NCBI GenBank assembly: GCA_954871525.1
Contig: OX940870.1
Location: 7,471,501 to 7,535,500, forward strand
DNA from: Parietaria judaica
Taxonomy: Eukaryota > Streptophyta > Magnoliopsida > Rosales > Urticaceae
DNA length: 64,000 nt
Direction: 5' to 3'
In this document: in pieces, positions 12,132 through 24,340 of the stretch
Layout: each line of letters opens with the position of its first letter
Position numbering within the stretch: position 1 is the first letter of the stretch
Program-made: the position numbers and the translations under genes
Notes under the pieces: generated by a model
The model's database searches: none
What the model was told of the DNA's origin: nothing
What the model saw: the letters and a program-made list of their open reading frames with translations, nothing else

Positions 12132-13376
12132 CTATCGGAACCGCTTGAAACCGCCCCTCATTCCGTACTCGGTGCTGCAATTTCTCGAGGAACCCCTTTT
12201 CCTTTCGTTGCTCAAGGAAGTGGGGACTAAAGAAATTCCGAGAAGCGTCGACCAACCCGACGTTTCTTGATCAGTCTTTAGCTTTTTCATTATACTCTGG
12301 CACGAAATTATATCTTCCTAAACAGGCAAACCAGAAATAAGTATCCAAATCCTCTGCCTTTACTCGCATTTTGGATGAAAAATACTCACAATTTGGACTG
12401 ATTGACATTGAGAAATGGAGTCCATCTTGGTCTTCAATGCTTTCTTCGTTAAATCCTGCCCCAATGCCACCAGTGCTGCAGCTGCTGCTATGGAGGAAGG
12501 TCTGTGCTCCATCAAATTGATCTCTAGATTGCGAACAAGTACGATCAGTATCGATCTTTCAAGCAAAGGCGCCGCTGAAATTTGATTTCGGTACCTCGGA
12601 TTGTGGCGACAATGAGCGGTGTGATCGCCGTGAGAATCTCTTTGAGACTTTGCGGGGAGTGATCAACCAGGGAAAACCTCGTGATGAAGAAATGCAGAAA
12701 CGAAAAAGGCGTGATCGTGTTCATCTTCCACTCCAGCGTGCTCACCACGTAGAGCTCCATTCTTCCGATCAATTTGGTCCCGAAATCGTCCCCTTCCATC
12801 CGGAAATTCGACAGCGGATGCGCCACCGGCTCCTCCATCTTCGCCGCCAAAACCAGGCACGCCGCTGGGAGTAGCTTCATCAGCCACATCTCTTCGCTCT
12901 GTAACGCAAATTGATTACGCAGATTGATCAACAAGAAGAGCATTACGTTTCAATTGCGAAAAAAATAAAGAAATTCAAACATACACTGTTTGGCCTTCGC
13001 GAGAGAAAGCGATCGAGGTACGCCATGGACACATACGCTGTATGGAATCGGAATCCTAAGCGCGAAGTCGCCTAGATTGATCAAGAAAAAGCGATCGAAT
13101 CAAACAACCTAATCAACTCCATTGCGAAGCAAATGCAGAGATGGAATCACGAAGACTGACTCTGAGAGTGTAGAAAAAGGCATCTGATCGGGCGCGATCG
13201 ACCGCCGGGGAATGAGATTGGCGCTTGGTGAAGTCGAGCTCGGCCTCTCTCTCGAGCAATGCGGCGATGAACTGTTCGTCTTCTTGATCGGAAGTACGGA
13301 GCTTCGCGTCTTCGTCGTCGTCAACTTCGCTTTCTCGGGAGAAAAGGCCGAGAAAAGAAACAGACTCTTTATCCAT
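12132..13376 (-). CDS. CYCD5;1: D-type cyclin, CYCD5 class
   Basis: D cyclins activate CDKA at the G1/S transition in the nucleus. Five exons are inferred in reverse order: 13161-13376, 12985-13071, 12595-12898, 12390-12523 and 12132-12317, with short introns (71-96 bp). They give 308 residues, close to known CYCD5 proteins. The cyclin box spans roughly residues 60-165. It includes FHTAYVSMAYLDRFLSRR in exon 2 and LAAKMEE in exon 3 (the lysine at 121 matches the conserved CDK-contact residue). A second cyclin-fold part follows with MEHRPSSIAAAA. The C-terminal exon starts EDIISCQ and is lysine-rich. The usual retinoblastoma-binding LxCxE is replaced by LFSRE at residues 11-15. The start codon is the only ATG in frame ahead of the conserved acidic block. 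Confidence 0.87.
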
Positions 13377-14118
13377 CTTTTTCCTTCTTTCTTTTTCTCG
13401 GCATCCAAACAGAGCATTTAAGGAGAGAAAATGCTCAACAGAGAGAGAAAAGATTAAAAATAAAGCAGATTATTATTATTGTAATTTATATTTATAGTTT
13501 TTTTTTTCCCTCTCAGATTGAAGAGAATTTTGTGTAAAAATTAAAAATTAAAAATAGTAATTAGTTGTTGTAATGCAAATGCGTAATGGCATAGAGAACG
13601 AGGACTGAATCAAAGTTGATTCCAGTCTTTTTCTAAATTTTTTATTTATTTCAAGATAATTAACAATAATGTCCTTGGATTTCGCATGTGGTGTCCGTTT
13701 GCTATTTGAATTTCTGCTTTTGATAATAATGCTCTTACATGTTAAGAATAACGGGAAATTTGAGTTAATATATAACGGGAAATTTGAAATTTGAGTTAAT
13801 ATATAACGGGAAATTTGACTTATATCCTAATAGTTGTTGAATATAAAATACAATTTATATAGGTTGCTTCATAATAATTCCATAACGTAAATTTTGTTCG
13901 ATGGTTATTTTATATTTTTAAAAATATGTGTTATCACTACTCACTACGTAAGACATTGTGTTTATTTTTCTTGAAGTATAATAGGCAATATTGTCATATA
14001 TCTAAATTCAAAGTAGCGAAGTGTACAAAAGGAAAAGTTCGAGTGTCATATTATTTTAATGTAAAGAATGACCACAGTTTGACTGAGAAGTAAATGGGAA
14101 CTGGGCTACACGCCAGTT

Positions 14119-14178
14119 TTTGGCGCGTGAATTGGACTGCCCAATAGTAACGAGAAAACGTGGCAAATTTTTTGGCGG
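14119..14178. promoter_or_regulatory. Pair of E2F-like sites upstream of the cyclin gene
   Basis: TTTGGCGC at 14119-14126 is an exact match to the plant E2F consensus TTTSSCGC. TTTGGCGG at 14171-14178 is a close variant. They are 52 bases apart and about 750-800 bases upstream of the cyclin start codon, which reads away from them on the - strand. E2F control of S-phase genes is established, and control of this cyclin is inference. Confidence 0.4.
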
Positions 14179-16236
14179 GTAACCGTACATGGGACCGTAC
14201 CTGTAACGGCATTTATCTGATGCGGTTATCTCTAGATATTATTTTATTACGAAATATATGATATTATTTATTTCCAATGGGGAAATTAAGAAAAAGTCAA
14301 ACCTCAGCCTCTCGTCATTTATGAAGCCTATAATGCTTTATTTTATTGACTATTTATTTTTCATATTTCTACGAAGTATAAAGTTCATCGTTTTAATATT
14401 ATTAATTGAACAATAAGCACGTTTAACGGGTTTTTAATAAAAAGTTTTTATCCATACTTGAATGACTTCGAATATTTAACCATTAAATTAATTAATAATT
14501 CATTTTCGCACTTCTCAATTAAGCTAGCTAGTAGTTACTACTTAATCAATTATGTACTGGTATTTATAGTATAAAATCAGCTTTTGGTTTATGTTTTCAT
14601 ATTTATGATCAGTAAATAATTCAGGAAAGCTATAATTAATCGTCTTCAGATCATGGTGAGTGTAGAATTATTGCTTCTTTAAAGTAAATGAATGTAATTC
14701 TGTATTTAAATTATATATATATATACACATATATTAAAAAGGTCAATCCAATGACGAGATATTTCATCACATAAGAATATGTATATGCATGTATATATAT
14801 TATTTTGATATTCTGGGAAATGAAATGTACTGAATGAGGGTGATAGTTGCATGAAGATACGAAGCGAATAGAAACTTAGGAAATGGCATGGAGTGGTCAT
14901 CTCTCGAGTTGTCTAAGTCTTAGAAAGCACATCTGCGTAGGCCATTGACTTGTCAATCAAGTAATGAGGACGTGGCGACCATACTAAATAGTAAAAAAAT
15001 ATATTAAATATGTGAAAGAAATTAAAAAAATAAACAATAAAATAATTATAATTAGTAATTACAAGTTACAACCAATACTTACGAAAATGTAAATAAAAAT
15101 TCGAAATCGTGCTACAACCAATACCTAACATTCCTCTCTACACGCTTTTTTTTTTAAAAAACATTACTCTCTACAAAAAAATAAAAATAAAAAAATACTT
15201 AACATTCCATAATCATAATTACAATTTCGAAAAACTAATTCTCAAACCTACTTAAAGGTACTAACTAATCTTACTGAAGTCTTTTGTCTCGTAAGGATTT
15301 TGCAAACTCAGGTAGCATTGCATGATAGGAGGAACTTTTTGTACTGCAAAAAATTTTATTATTAGAAAATAATATCGAAGGATTTTGAATTGATTTTTTA
15401 TTATTGAATTTTTTTAGATTTTCTCTGACGGACTCCTTGTCTAATTAAAAAAAATATTTCGAATTATTCTATTGATTAGGTGGACTAATTAAGCACGCTT
15501 TAGGTTTTTTTTTACATTAATTAGTTATTCTTTTAAGCTAAATTTAAGGAACGTAATTTTTCAAATAATTCAGAAATGATTTTAGCTATTTATAATCGAA
15601 AATAAAAAACTGCATAGCTAATTAAAAATTTAAAACGTAAATAAAGAAGGAAGAGTATATTTGTTCACAGTTCAATTAATTGGTAATTTTAATTAATATA
15701 AATAGGTTTGGATATTTTTTTTAAGAGCTTTGATCAAAATGGGTGGCTCATTAACCAAAATAATAATTAAAATGTTGATATATATAGGTAAATATACGTC
15801 ATTATGTTGAGTATAAATGTACGTAAAAGAAGTATTCGAAGTATTCTTAGTCTTACTTGAGAACTTTACAGTGAATTCATACCAAATAAAGACTAAAAGT
15901 TAAGAATATAGCGACCGTATAAGCGCGCCAATTAATCATTTTTAATGATTATTGTTTTGTTTGTTTTTTCATTTCTAACACATCGTTGATTAATAATATT
16001 GTGGGTCATATTTTGGTTACCCTAAAAAAGATCCACGTGCACGCGATGCTTTACTTAGTATGTAATTTTGGAGTAAATGTTATTAAGATTAAGAAATAAA
16101 TTATTAGTTTTCTATATATTTTATCTATATTTACCACCTTCAATCTCAAACATGATTTGACAAAAACAGCTCCTTGAAACTCTTTTAACGTCTTTTTATT
16201 ACATGTGCTCATTCGATTCAAGAATACCGTTTTCTC

Positions 16237-16280
<44 letters not shown>
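16237..16280. repeat. (TAA)n microsatellite
   Basis: About fourteen perfect TAA units in a row, in AT-rich intergenic DNA. Confidence 0.9.
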
Positions 16281-18152
16281 GATATTATAGCTTTTCTTGA
16301 CTGACTAATTTATTTCATCATGATTTAGAAAATGTACATTGTATAGCACTAAAGCAGTACTATGGTAATTGTTTTGAAGGATATCTAAATAATTCACTAT
16401 CTCATGCTTTCTTTTACAAGATTTATTTTATTATCAAATTAATGTTGTGAAATATAACATTTTTTTTTGTTGCAAAAACTTGCAGGCTTTGTTAATTGCT
16501 AATGTAAGGAAACCACATGGGAAGGGCAGGACAATATAAGAATTAAGAACGCACACACACCTATATATATATTATATATATATATATATGTTAGATGAAA
16601 ATAATTAATAGAAGATGAAAAATGGATTGCGAGAAATAATGATCACGGATATAAATTAATATACTTGGCAGAGCCAGGAAGCAAGCATGTCTCTCCTTAG
16701 CCATACCTGAAGATTGAGACGCTTACCAACCCAAACACAATAATATTCCTAATTATATCCTAACTCACACACACGCATAATATATATATATATATATATT
16801 ATCTTCCAATATGTTCTAGGGTTTAAGGCTGACATCAGCCAAATGTACAATTTTCTAGTTGTGGCTAGGTTTTTTTTACTATTCTCTTTTCCAAAGTGGT
16901 CCTAATTAATCCATATTTATAATGGCTCTTTTAAATAGCTTTTTTTCCTTTGAAAGTTAGAACTCCAAAAGATGCTTATATACATATATATATTAAGTCC
17001 ACACTCCACACCATAACCATAGTACTTTAGTGCTTGTCGTTCTTTGGAGGCCACCTTAAAAGTACTTAATTATCCAATATTCCCGTCAGTCAATATGCTT
17101 ATGACACATATAAATGTGTCATATATATAATCCCACGTTAATTAAACCATAATATAAAATAAAATTGTTCATGGCCACACTCTGACTCACCAGAATCTAG
17201 TCGTTTAAAGCTGCCAAATTAAAGTATTAATTTCACTAAAAAAACTTTAGAATGTGAAATTACATAATTATGATAAATTAATAATGTAAAGACTATACAA
17301 ACTAATTTTTTATTTTAACCCTAAAATTATTGAAGTAAAATTATAAATGTATTGAATATTAATTTATTAAAGTTTTAAGATAGCAGATAGATATCATAGG
17401 AAATTCAACTAGGTAGAAGAATAAGGGAAAGAGGTATCATTGGCATGATTAATATTGATGCCTTGAAATGTTTCTCACAATAGTAAGAAGAGAAAAAGTA
17501 AAACACACACAAACTCCAATGCCCATGTCTTTCATCAGAATCGCCATTTCCTTTGCAACCCAAACTCACATATTGTTATTGCATTTCAGTGAGTGTGAGA
17601 AGAGAGGGAATATCATGAGTTGAGATTCCCCATGCATGTCTCTTTGACTGCCTTTTCAAACTTCACCATTCCCCCAAACCCTTTTGGGAACTGTGCTCAC
17701 ATGCCTCCTCCTAATACACAACTTTCTTCCCAAATATACATATATATGTTTATATATAAGGTTTTGGACTCAGCTTCCAAATGTACATATATATGCTAAT
17801 TTTATTGAGCGAGCATGATGATCAAGCTAGTGACTTTTAAGTTTATCATACAAATTGACGTGAATTGTTGGTATGTCATACATTTTCAAGAGGATTATAA
17901 CACTCATAATTATTTTGAAAAGTGACACCAAATCCAAATGTGCATTGTTTTCCATGGCATGTGAAAAAAGTTAAGGTAGATGTGATCATTATTTGAACAA
18001 TTAGTCAAATTTAGTGGTGTAAATATCTAATAGAACCATAAACCGGATTTTAAACATTTAAACCCAAAAATAAAATAAAACAAAAATATAGACCCGGACC
18101 AGTCTGAGTCCGGGTTTAAAAAAAAAATATCAAGGGTCGGACTATAGATACT

Positions 18153-18281
18153 GTCAACATTTACAGGATTAGTCAAATTTAACTATTGATATAAATTTAT
18201 GAAGGCAAAAAATAGATATCGTCAACATTTACAGGATTAGTCAAATTCAACTATTGATATAAATTGTGAAGGCAAAAAATC
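18153..18281. repeat. 68-bp tandem duplication at the copia insertion site
   Basis: A unit beginning GTCAACATTTACAGGATTAG starts at 18153 and again at 18221, giving two copies with a period of 68 bases and a few differences. The retrotransposon entered the end of the second copy, whose last five bases (AAATC, 18277-18281) form the left target duplication. Confidence 0.8.
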
Positions 18282-18935
18282 TGTTGGGTATCCCTCCTAT
18301 TTGGAGGCCCAACAATGTGGGTTATTTTTGACCCATTGATTCATGTACCCGGCCCATGAAGCCTAGGTCATAAATGACTTAGATGAGATGAAGAAATACA
18401 AGAGTGAAGGAGTGAGAGTAAACAAGAGAAAGAGAGAAAGAGAGCAAATTCGCGGTTTCCGCCCAGTTTCGTCGACCCTCAGGAAAATCGTCATTGCGCA
18501 CTCGTTCACCGTTGGATCGTCGTGATTTTTGGACAGAACGTTCCTAAGACATAGAGGTACGTTCTGAACGGTGGAGATGTGGTTTTGAGATTTCTAGGTC
18601 GGTCTGAAGAGTGGAAACCAGAGGCTGTTTTGTGGGAACGTTTTTCACAAATTCTTCTCTTGCTTGTTTGTTGTAATCCGAGATTGGTGTTCGATCTTGA
18701 TGATGATGATGTATGCCTATAGTTTTATCTAGGGAAGACTTCGTTTGTACCTCACTCTTGATTATAGTGGATTTTAAGCGGCCTACGGGTCCCGTGGTTT
18801 TTTACTCCGTTTTGGGGGTTTTTCCACGCTAAAATTGTCTCGTGTTCGTGGTTGTGTTTCGATTATTATCGCCTTCATATTTCAGCGGCTATTGGGAGAC
18901 ATTGAGATTCCGTTGCGTTGCGCTTTCTCCCAACA
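18282..18935 (+). repeat. 5' LTR of the copia element
   Basis: The LTR is 654 bases with TG...CA ends. It differs from the 3' copy by substitutions near 18436, 18452, 18573 and 18788 and by one extra T in a T run near 18805. Its ends form the short inverted pair TGTTGGG/CCCAACA. It should carry the promoter and polyadenylation signals, but no clear TATA box was picked out. Confidence 0.95.
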
Positions 18936-18938
18936 AAG

Positions 18939-18950
18939 TGGTATCAGAGC
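18939..18950 (+). other. Primer binding site, initiator tRNA-Met type
   Basis: TGGTATCAGAGC lies three bases after the 5' LTR. It is complementary to the 3' end of plant initiator tRNA-Met, the usual primer of Ty1/copia elements. Confidence 0.92.
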
Positions 18951-18972
18951 CGTGGTTTGATTTTGTGCGACT

Positions 18973-21900
18973 ATGGAGGCGAACACGTCACGAATGGAGA
19001 GTTTGAACGGTTCCAATTACAATGTTTGGAAAGGAAAAATGGAAGACTTGCTCTTTGTCAAGAATTTCCACTTGCCGGTTTTCTCTACCGAGAAACCCGA
19101 AGGAAAAAGTGATGAAGAATGGAATTTGTTGCATCGACAAGTTTGTGGGTACATTCGACAATGGGTGGAGGACAATGTTCGGAACCATGTGGTTAGTGAA
19201 ACTCGTGCTAACATCCTTTGGAGGAAGCTTGAGGAGCTTTATGCACGGAAGACCGGGAATAACAAGATGTTCTTGCTCAAGCAAATGATAGCCTTGAAGT
19301 ATCATGACGGTACGCCAATAACCGATCACTTGAATAACTTCCAAGGAATTATGAACCAAATGGCGACGATGAATCTTAGATTGGATGATGAGATTCAAGG
19401 TTTGTGGCTTCTTGGTACTTTGCCAAACTCGTGGGAGACGTTTAGGATGTCGTTGTCTAATTCCGCTCCGGATGGTATTATGTCGATGGATTTGGCTAAG
19501 AGTAGCATTTTGAATGAAGATATGAGAAGAAAGTCTCAAGGCTCCTCTTCACATTCCGAGGTATTGGTTACCGAGTCGAGGGGGAGAAATCATGCACGGG
19601 GTTCAAATAACCGTGGTGCATCACGAGGAGCGTCGCGTGGAGGTTCAAATAGATGGGCTAATGTTGAGTGCCATCATTGTGGCTTGAAAGGCCACATTAG
19701 AAAGTATTGCCGGAAGTTGAGAAATGAAGGCAAGGGAAAGAAGATCAACCACAACAACAACGATGTCAAGAAAGAAGGTAACAATAATGAAAATATTGCT
19801 ATTGTTGATGATTTCTTTGTCGTTTGTGATGATTATGAAGAAAGTGTCAATTTATCTCGCGATGAGACGAGTTGGGTGGTTGATAGTGGTGCTTCTTCGC
19901 ACGGGACTTCACGACGCGATATTTACTCCACTTATAAGGCCGGTGATTTTGGTATTGTCGGCATGGGTAACAAGGGATACTCAAAAGTTATTGGAATTGG
20001 AGATGTATGTGTTGAAACTAGTAATGGCACTTCTCTAGTTCTCAAAGATGTGAAGCATGTTCCGGACCTTCGGTTCAATCTCTTGTCGGTTTCAAAATTG
20101 GATGATGAAGGTTATGGCAACTCTTTCGTGGAAAATGAATGGAAGCTAAAGAAAGGCTCAATGGTGATTGCAAGAGGAAAAAGACGCTCAAATTTGTATG
20201 TCGCGCAATTTGGGAGTTCTAAATGCTACGTCAACACTTGCGAGGATGAAAGTTCTTCCGAACTATGGCACAAACGTTTGGGTCACATGAGTGAGAAAGG
20301 TTTGAGAATCTTGGTGAAGAAGAATGCACTATTTGGAGTTTCCAACGCAAAGTTGAAGAGATGCTCGCATTGTTTGGCGGGAAAGCAAAGGCGCGTATCG
20401 TTTCGGTCTTTTGAACCAAAGAGAAAGTCACAAGTGTTAGACTTGGTACATTCCGATGTTTGTGGGCCGATGAAGACACGGTCCCTTGGCGGTGCTTATT
20501 ACTTTGTGACTTTTATCGACGATTACTCTCGGAAAGTTTGGGCTTACACCTTGAAGACAAAAGATCAAGTGTTAGATACCTTCAAGTCGTTTCAAGCGTC
20601 GGTTGAACGAGAAACGGGGAAAAAGCTCAAGTGCGTCCGAACGGATAACGGGGGAGAATACATCGGTCCTTTCGATGAATATTGCCGAGAGCAAGGTATA
20701 CGTCACCAAAAGTCTCCTCCGAAGACACCGCAATTGAATGGGTTGGCCGAAAGAATTAATAGAACTTTGGTTGAAAGAATGAGATGCTTGCTTTCTCAAT
20801 CAAAGTTGCCGAAGTATTTTTGGGGCGAAGCATTGAGTACGGTTGTACATGTGCTAAATCTCACACCTTGTGTGCCTTTGAAGTTTGATGTTCCGAGCCG
20901 TGTTTGGAGTGGTAAAGATGTCACGTACGACCATCTTCGAGTGTTTGGGTGCATGGCATATGTGCACGTTCCGAAGGATGAGAGGTCGAAGTTGGATGAC
21001 AAGACCAAGAAATGTATATTCGTTGGTTATGGGCTCGATGAGTTTGGATATCGTTTCTTTGATCCGATTTCAAGAAAGCTTGTTCGTAGTCGTGATGTTG
21101 TATTCATGGAAGATTACACCATTGAAGATATCGACAAAGTTGAGAAAGAAGTTCCAACCTTTGAAGACGACGAATTAGTTGATGCGGAACCAACTAATCT
21201 TGTTCCCACCCCGACCGTTGTCGAAGATGTGCAAATTGAAAATCAAGGTATGGATTTACATGTTAATCATTTAAATCCTAATGATTTTGTTGATGTTGAA
21301 AATGAGGTTAGCCATGAAGATGAAAGTGAGCAACCTTCTAATGAGTTGAGGCGGTCCACTCGTGTTAGACATCCTTCCGTTCGATACCCCTCGAACGAAT
21401 ATGTCTTTCTCACCGATGACGGAGAACCCGAAAGCTTTGAAGAAGCTTTGGATGACGAAAACAAAAAGGAGTGGATGGATGCCATGGAAGATGAGATGCA
21501 ATCGCTTCGTGAGAATAACACTTTTGAATTGGTGAAGTTACCAAAGGGTAAAAAGGTGTTAAAGAATCGATGGATTTATCGTGTGAAGCAAGACGAAAGC
21601 ACTTTGCAAAAACGGTTCAAGGCTCGCTTGGTGGTAAAGGGCTTTAGTCAAAGAAGAGGCATTGACTTTAGCGAGATTTTTGCTCCCGTGGTGAAGATGC
21701 AATCCATTCGGGTAGTTCTTGGGCTAGCCGCTAGCCTTGATTTGGAAGTTGAGCAAATGGACGTGAAGACGGCTTTTCTTCACGGTGATTTACATGAAGA
21801 GATTTACATGGAGCAACCGGAGGGTTTTCGAGAAAATGGTAAAGAAGACTATGTTTGCAAATTGGTAAAGAGTCTTTACGGTTTGAAACAAGCACCACGA

Positions 21901-22989
21901 CAATGGTACAAAAAGTTTAACTCGGTGATGGTTAAACATGGCTACAAGATGACAAATGCCGATCATTGTGTGTTTGTGCGCAATTTCTCCGATGGTGATT
22001 TCATTATCCTTTTGCTCTATGTTGACGATATGCTTATTGTCGGAAAGAACATTACTCGGATTGAAGAGTTGAAGAAGACTTTGAGTGAGTCTTTTGCGAT
22101 GAAGGATTTGGGACAAGCGAAAAAGATCCTTGGAATTGAGATGTTTCGTCATCGAGAGGCGAGGAAGTTGTACTTGTCTCAAGAATCATACATCGAGAAA
22201 GTTCTTCGGCGTTTCAAGATGGATGAAGCAAAAGCGGTGAGCATTCCGCTTGCTTCTCATTTCAAGCTTAGCCACCAACAATGTCCATCTACCGATGGTG
22301 AAAATTCAAGTATGAAGAACGTTCCATACTCGTCGGCGGTTGGTAGTTTGATGTACGCCATGGTTTGTACGAGGCCGGATATTGCCCACGCCGTGGGAAT
22401 GGTGAGTCGTTATCTCTCAAATCCGGGAAGACATCATTGGGAGGCCGTGAAGTGGGTTATGAGATATCTCCGGGGGACTTCGAATTTGAGACTAGCTTTG
22501 GGATGCGAAAAGCCTACGTTAGTTGGTTATACGGATTCGGATCTAGCCGGAAGCTTGGATGATCGAAAATCTACTTCGGGGCATATGGTGACTTTTGCCG
22601 GGGGAGCCGTGGCATGGCAATCGAAGTTGCAAAAGTGTGTTGCACTCTCTACTACCGAGGCCGAGTTCATTGCCGCCGTTGAAGCGGCGAAAGATTTGTT
22701 GTGGTTGAGGAAATTTACAATGGAGCTTGGAGTCAAACAAGAAAAATATGTCTTGTTTTGTGATAATCAAAGCGCCATTCATTTAGCGAAGAACTCCTCG
22801 TTTCACTCAAGGTCGAAGCACATTGATGTTCGTTATCATTGGATCCGTGACGCATTGGATTCTAAGTTGATGGAGCTCGAGAAGATTCACACCGATGACA
22901 ATGGTTCCGATATGTTGACAAAGGTTTTGCCGAGAGGGAAGTTTGAGTTTTGTCGCTCGGTTGCCGGGTTGACATTGCCCTCCAACTAG
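18973..22989 (+). CDS. Ty1/copia gag-pol polyprotein
   Basis: A single uninterrupted 1338-residue frame encodes capsid and enzymes for reverse transcription and integration. In order it has a gag region (UBN2-like, about residues 1-200) and a CCHC zinc knuckle at 233-246 after an RG-rich stretch. A protease follows with DSGASSH starting at 304, then a pre-integrase block [10 protein letters not shown]. The integrase has a D495, D558, E593 triad with 34 residues between the last two. The reverse transcriptase has YVDDM starting at 1016, and RNase H includes TDSDLAG and STTEAEF (about 1187-1230). The order integrase before reverse transcriptase defines copia rather than gypsy. The start is the first ATG after the primer site, and the stop lies 15 bases before the 3' LTR. 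All catalytic residues checked are present. Confidence 0.97.
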   Translation: MEANTSRMESLNGSNYNVWKGKMEDLLFVKNFHLPVFSTEKPEGKSDEEWNLLHRQVCGYIRQWVEDNVRNHVVSETRANILWRKLEELYARKTGNNKMFLLKQMIALKYHDGTPITDHLNNFQGIMNQMATMNLRLDDEIQGLWLLGTLPNSWETFRMSLSNSAPDGIMSMDLAKSSILNEDMRRKSQGSSSHSEVLVTESRGRNHARGSNNRGASRGASRGGSNRWANVECHHCGLKGHIRKYCRKLRNEGKGKKINHNNNDVKKEGNNNENIAIVDDFFVVCDDYEESVNLSRDETSWVVDSGASSHGTSRRDIYSTYKAGDFGIVGMGNKGYSKVIGIGDVCVETSNGTSLVLKDVKHVPDLRFNLLSVSKLDDEGYGNSFVENEWKLKKGSMVIARGKRRSNLYVAQFGSSKCYVNTCEDESSSELWHKRLGHMSEKGLRILVKKNALFGVSNAKLKRCSHCLAGKQRRVSFRSFEPKRKSQVLDLVHSDVCGPMKTRSLGGAYYFVTFIDDYSRKVWAYTLKTKDQVLDTFKSFQASVERETGKKLKCVRTDNGGEYIGPFDEYCREQGIRHQKSPPKTPQLNGLAERINRTLVERMRCLLSQSKLPKYFWGEALSTVVHVLNLTPCVPLKFDVPSRVWSGKDVTYDHLRVFGCMAYVHVPKDERSKLDDKTKKCIFVGYGLDEFGYRFFDPISRKLVRSRDVVFMEDYTIEDIDKVEKEVPTFEDDELVDAEPTNLVPTPTVVEDVQIENQGMDLHVNHLNPNDFVDVENEVSHEDESEQPSNELRRSTRVRHPSVRYPSNEYVFLTDDGEPESFEEALDDENKKEWMDAMEDEMQSLRENNTFELVKLPKGKKVLKNRWIYRVKQDESTLQKRFKARLVVKGFSQRRGIDFSEIFAPVVKMQSIRVVLGLAASLDLEVEQMDVKTAFLHGDLHEEIYMEQPEGFRENGKEDYVCKLVKSLYGLKQAPRQWYKKFNSVMVKHGYKMTNADHCVFVRNFSDGDFIILLLYVDDMLIVGKNITRIEELKKTLSESFAMKDLGQAKKILGIEMFRHREARKLYLSQESYIEKVLRRFKMDEAKAVSIPLASHFKLSHQQCPSTDGENSSMKNVPYSSAVGSLMYAMVCTRPDIAHAVGMVSRYLSNPGRHHWEAVKWVMRYLRGTSNLRLALGCEKPTLVGYTDSDLAGSLDDRKSTSGHMVTFAGGAVAWQSKLQKCVALSTTEAEFIAAVEAAKDLLWLRKFTMELGVKQEKYVLFCDNQSAIHLAKNSSFHSRSKHIDVRYHWIRDALDSKLMELEKIHTDDNGSDMLTKVLPRGKFEFCRSVAGLTLPSN

Positions 22990-22995
22990 TCGGTC

Positions 22996-23002
22996 GGGGG
23001 AG
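22996..23002 (+). other. Polypurine tract
   Basis: GGGGGAG ends two bases before the 3' LTR and is the expected primer for plus-strand DNA synthesis of the copia element. Confidence 0.75.
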
Positions 23003-23004
23003 TT

Positions 23005-23657
23005 TGTTGGGTATCCCTCCTATTTGGAGGCCCAACAATGTGGGTTATTTTTGACCCATTGATTCATGTACCCGGCCCATGAAGCCTAGGTCATAAATGA
23101 CTTAGATGAGATGAAGAAATACAAGAGTGAAGGAGTGAGAGTAAACAAGAGAAAGAGAGAAAGAGAGCGAATTCGCGGTTTCCGCTCAGTTTCGTCGACC
23201 CTCAGGAAAATCGTCATTGCGCACTCGTTCACCGTTGGATCGTCGTGATTTTTGGACAGAACGTTCCTAAGACATAGAGGTACGTTCTGAACGGTAGAGA
23301 TGTGGTTTTGAGATTTCTAGGTCGGTCTGAAGAGTGGAAACCAGAGGCTGTTTTGTGGGAACGTTTTTCACAAATTCTTCTCTTGCTTGTTTGTTGTAAT
23401 CCGAGATTGGTGTTCGATCTTGATGATGATGATGTATGCCTATAGTTTTATCTAGGGAAGACTTCGTTTGTACCTCACTCTTGATTATAGTGGATTTTAA
23501 GCGGCCTACGTGTCCCGTGGTTTTTACTCCGTTTTGGGGGTTTTTCCACGCTAAAATTGTCTCGTGTTCGTGGTTGTGTTTCGATTATTATCGCCTTCAT
23601 ATTTCAGCGGCTATTGGGAGACATTGAGATTCCGTTGCGTTGCGCTTTCTCCCAACA
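23005..23657 (+). repeat. 3' LTR of the copia element
   Basis: The LTR is 653 bases, nearly identical to the 5' LTR. It begins TGTTGGG directly after the purine tract and ends CCCAACA. It is followed at once by the right target duplication AAATC at 23658-23662. Confidence 0.95.
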
Positions 23658-23662
23658 AAATC

Positions 23663-24340
23663 AATATATATATATATATATCATTTATACAAAAACATAC
23701 AAATTCGAGATTAAAACTTTATGGAAGGGTTCTAATATTTTCTAGCCCTCATTCCTTCACTTATGTAAGGATGATCCTTTGGAGCATTGGGTTATATTGA
23801 AGAGAAAGAACAAATGGTTGTTGACAAGAGCATGAAACATAAGCACTAAGGGTTATATAGAAAAGAAAAGAGTACACAACACTCAAATGCCATGCCATAT
23901 TATTAGACTATAATTCATGGTCCCTTTCTCTCTCTCACTCGCAGCTGACACTATATCTGACAAATAATTGTCATTCATTATGGTCATGGCTTTTCTTTCA
24001 CCTATATATATGTCTCTGATTTTCTTCAATTTAATTATGTCCCCTTGGCCTTAGTACAACTTGACTTAGTATTCAATAATATTGGTCATACCTTTCAAAG
24101 AAATCTCCACATGTATTGAACTATAGTTACTAATTACGATCCTTTTGAACTAAGTGCGTAGCTGAGTGAAAAAAATAGAAATTTAGCTTCATTCAGCGCT
24201 ATATAGTAAGCTTGAAAATGGTATAATAATAAGCCATATATAGAAATGAGTGAAAAAAAAATAAAAATGTAGCTTCGTAACATATAAAAGACCAACATAT
24301 TACGTACATTTTTCGGAACATATAAAAATTGGACCCTCTT
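23663..24340. other. Intergenic DNA, no gene seen
   Basis: This is AT-rich sequence between the copia element and the GC-rich LTR-like block. Two related words of about 30 bases (each with a T-rich GTAGCTTC or TTAGCTTC core) lie near 24171 and 24250. Nothing else was recognised. Confidence 0.55.

Larger units (their letters stand above)
13377..18152. other. Intergenic DNA upstream of the cyclin gene
   Basis: About 4.8 kb of AT-rich sequence shows no recognisable gene. It includes the divergent upstream region of the cyclin, with E2F-like motifs described separately. Three tandem copies of a unit containing ATAACGGGAAATTTGA lie at about 13745-13822. AT-rich microsatellites lie near 16563-16591 and 16780-16800. 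Short A/T runs abound. Nothing here supports a protein or RNA gene. Confidence 0.55.
18282..23657 (+). mobile_element. Complete Ty1/copia LTR retrotransposon
   Basis: This 5,376-bp element has every structural hallmark. Two LTRs begin TGTTGGG and end CCCAACA, a tRNA-iMet primer site follows the left LTR, one long gag-pol frame fills the interior, and a purine tract precedes the right LTR. The target duplication AAATC is perfect at 18277-18281 and 23658-23662. The LTRs differ by four substitutions and one single-base indel over about 653 bases. With the often-used rate of 1.3e-8 per site per year this suggests roughly a quarter of a million years, an estimate that depends wholly on that rate. 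No frameshift or stop interrupts the polyprotein, so the copy could still be competent. The lineage within copia (perhaps Tork/TNT1-like) was not determined. Confidence 0.97.

Noticed and set aside
12318..12389. Reading exon 4 of the cyclin straight through to a stop at about 12360
   Set aside because: A perfect GTGAGT donor at 12389 and a TTTAG acceptor at 12318 restore the conserved CYCD5 C-terminal EDI segment, which the read-through lacks.
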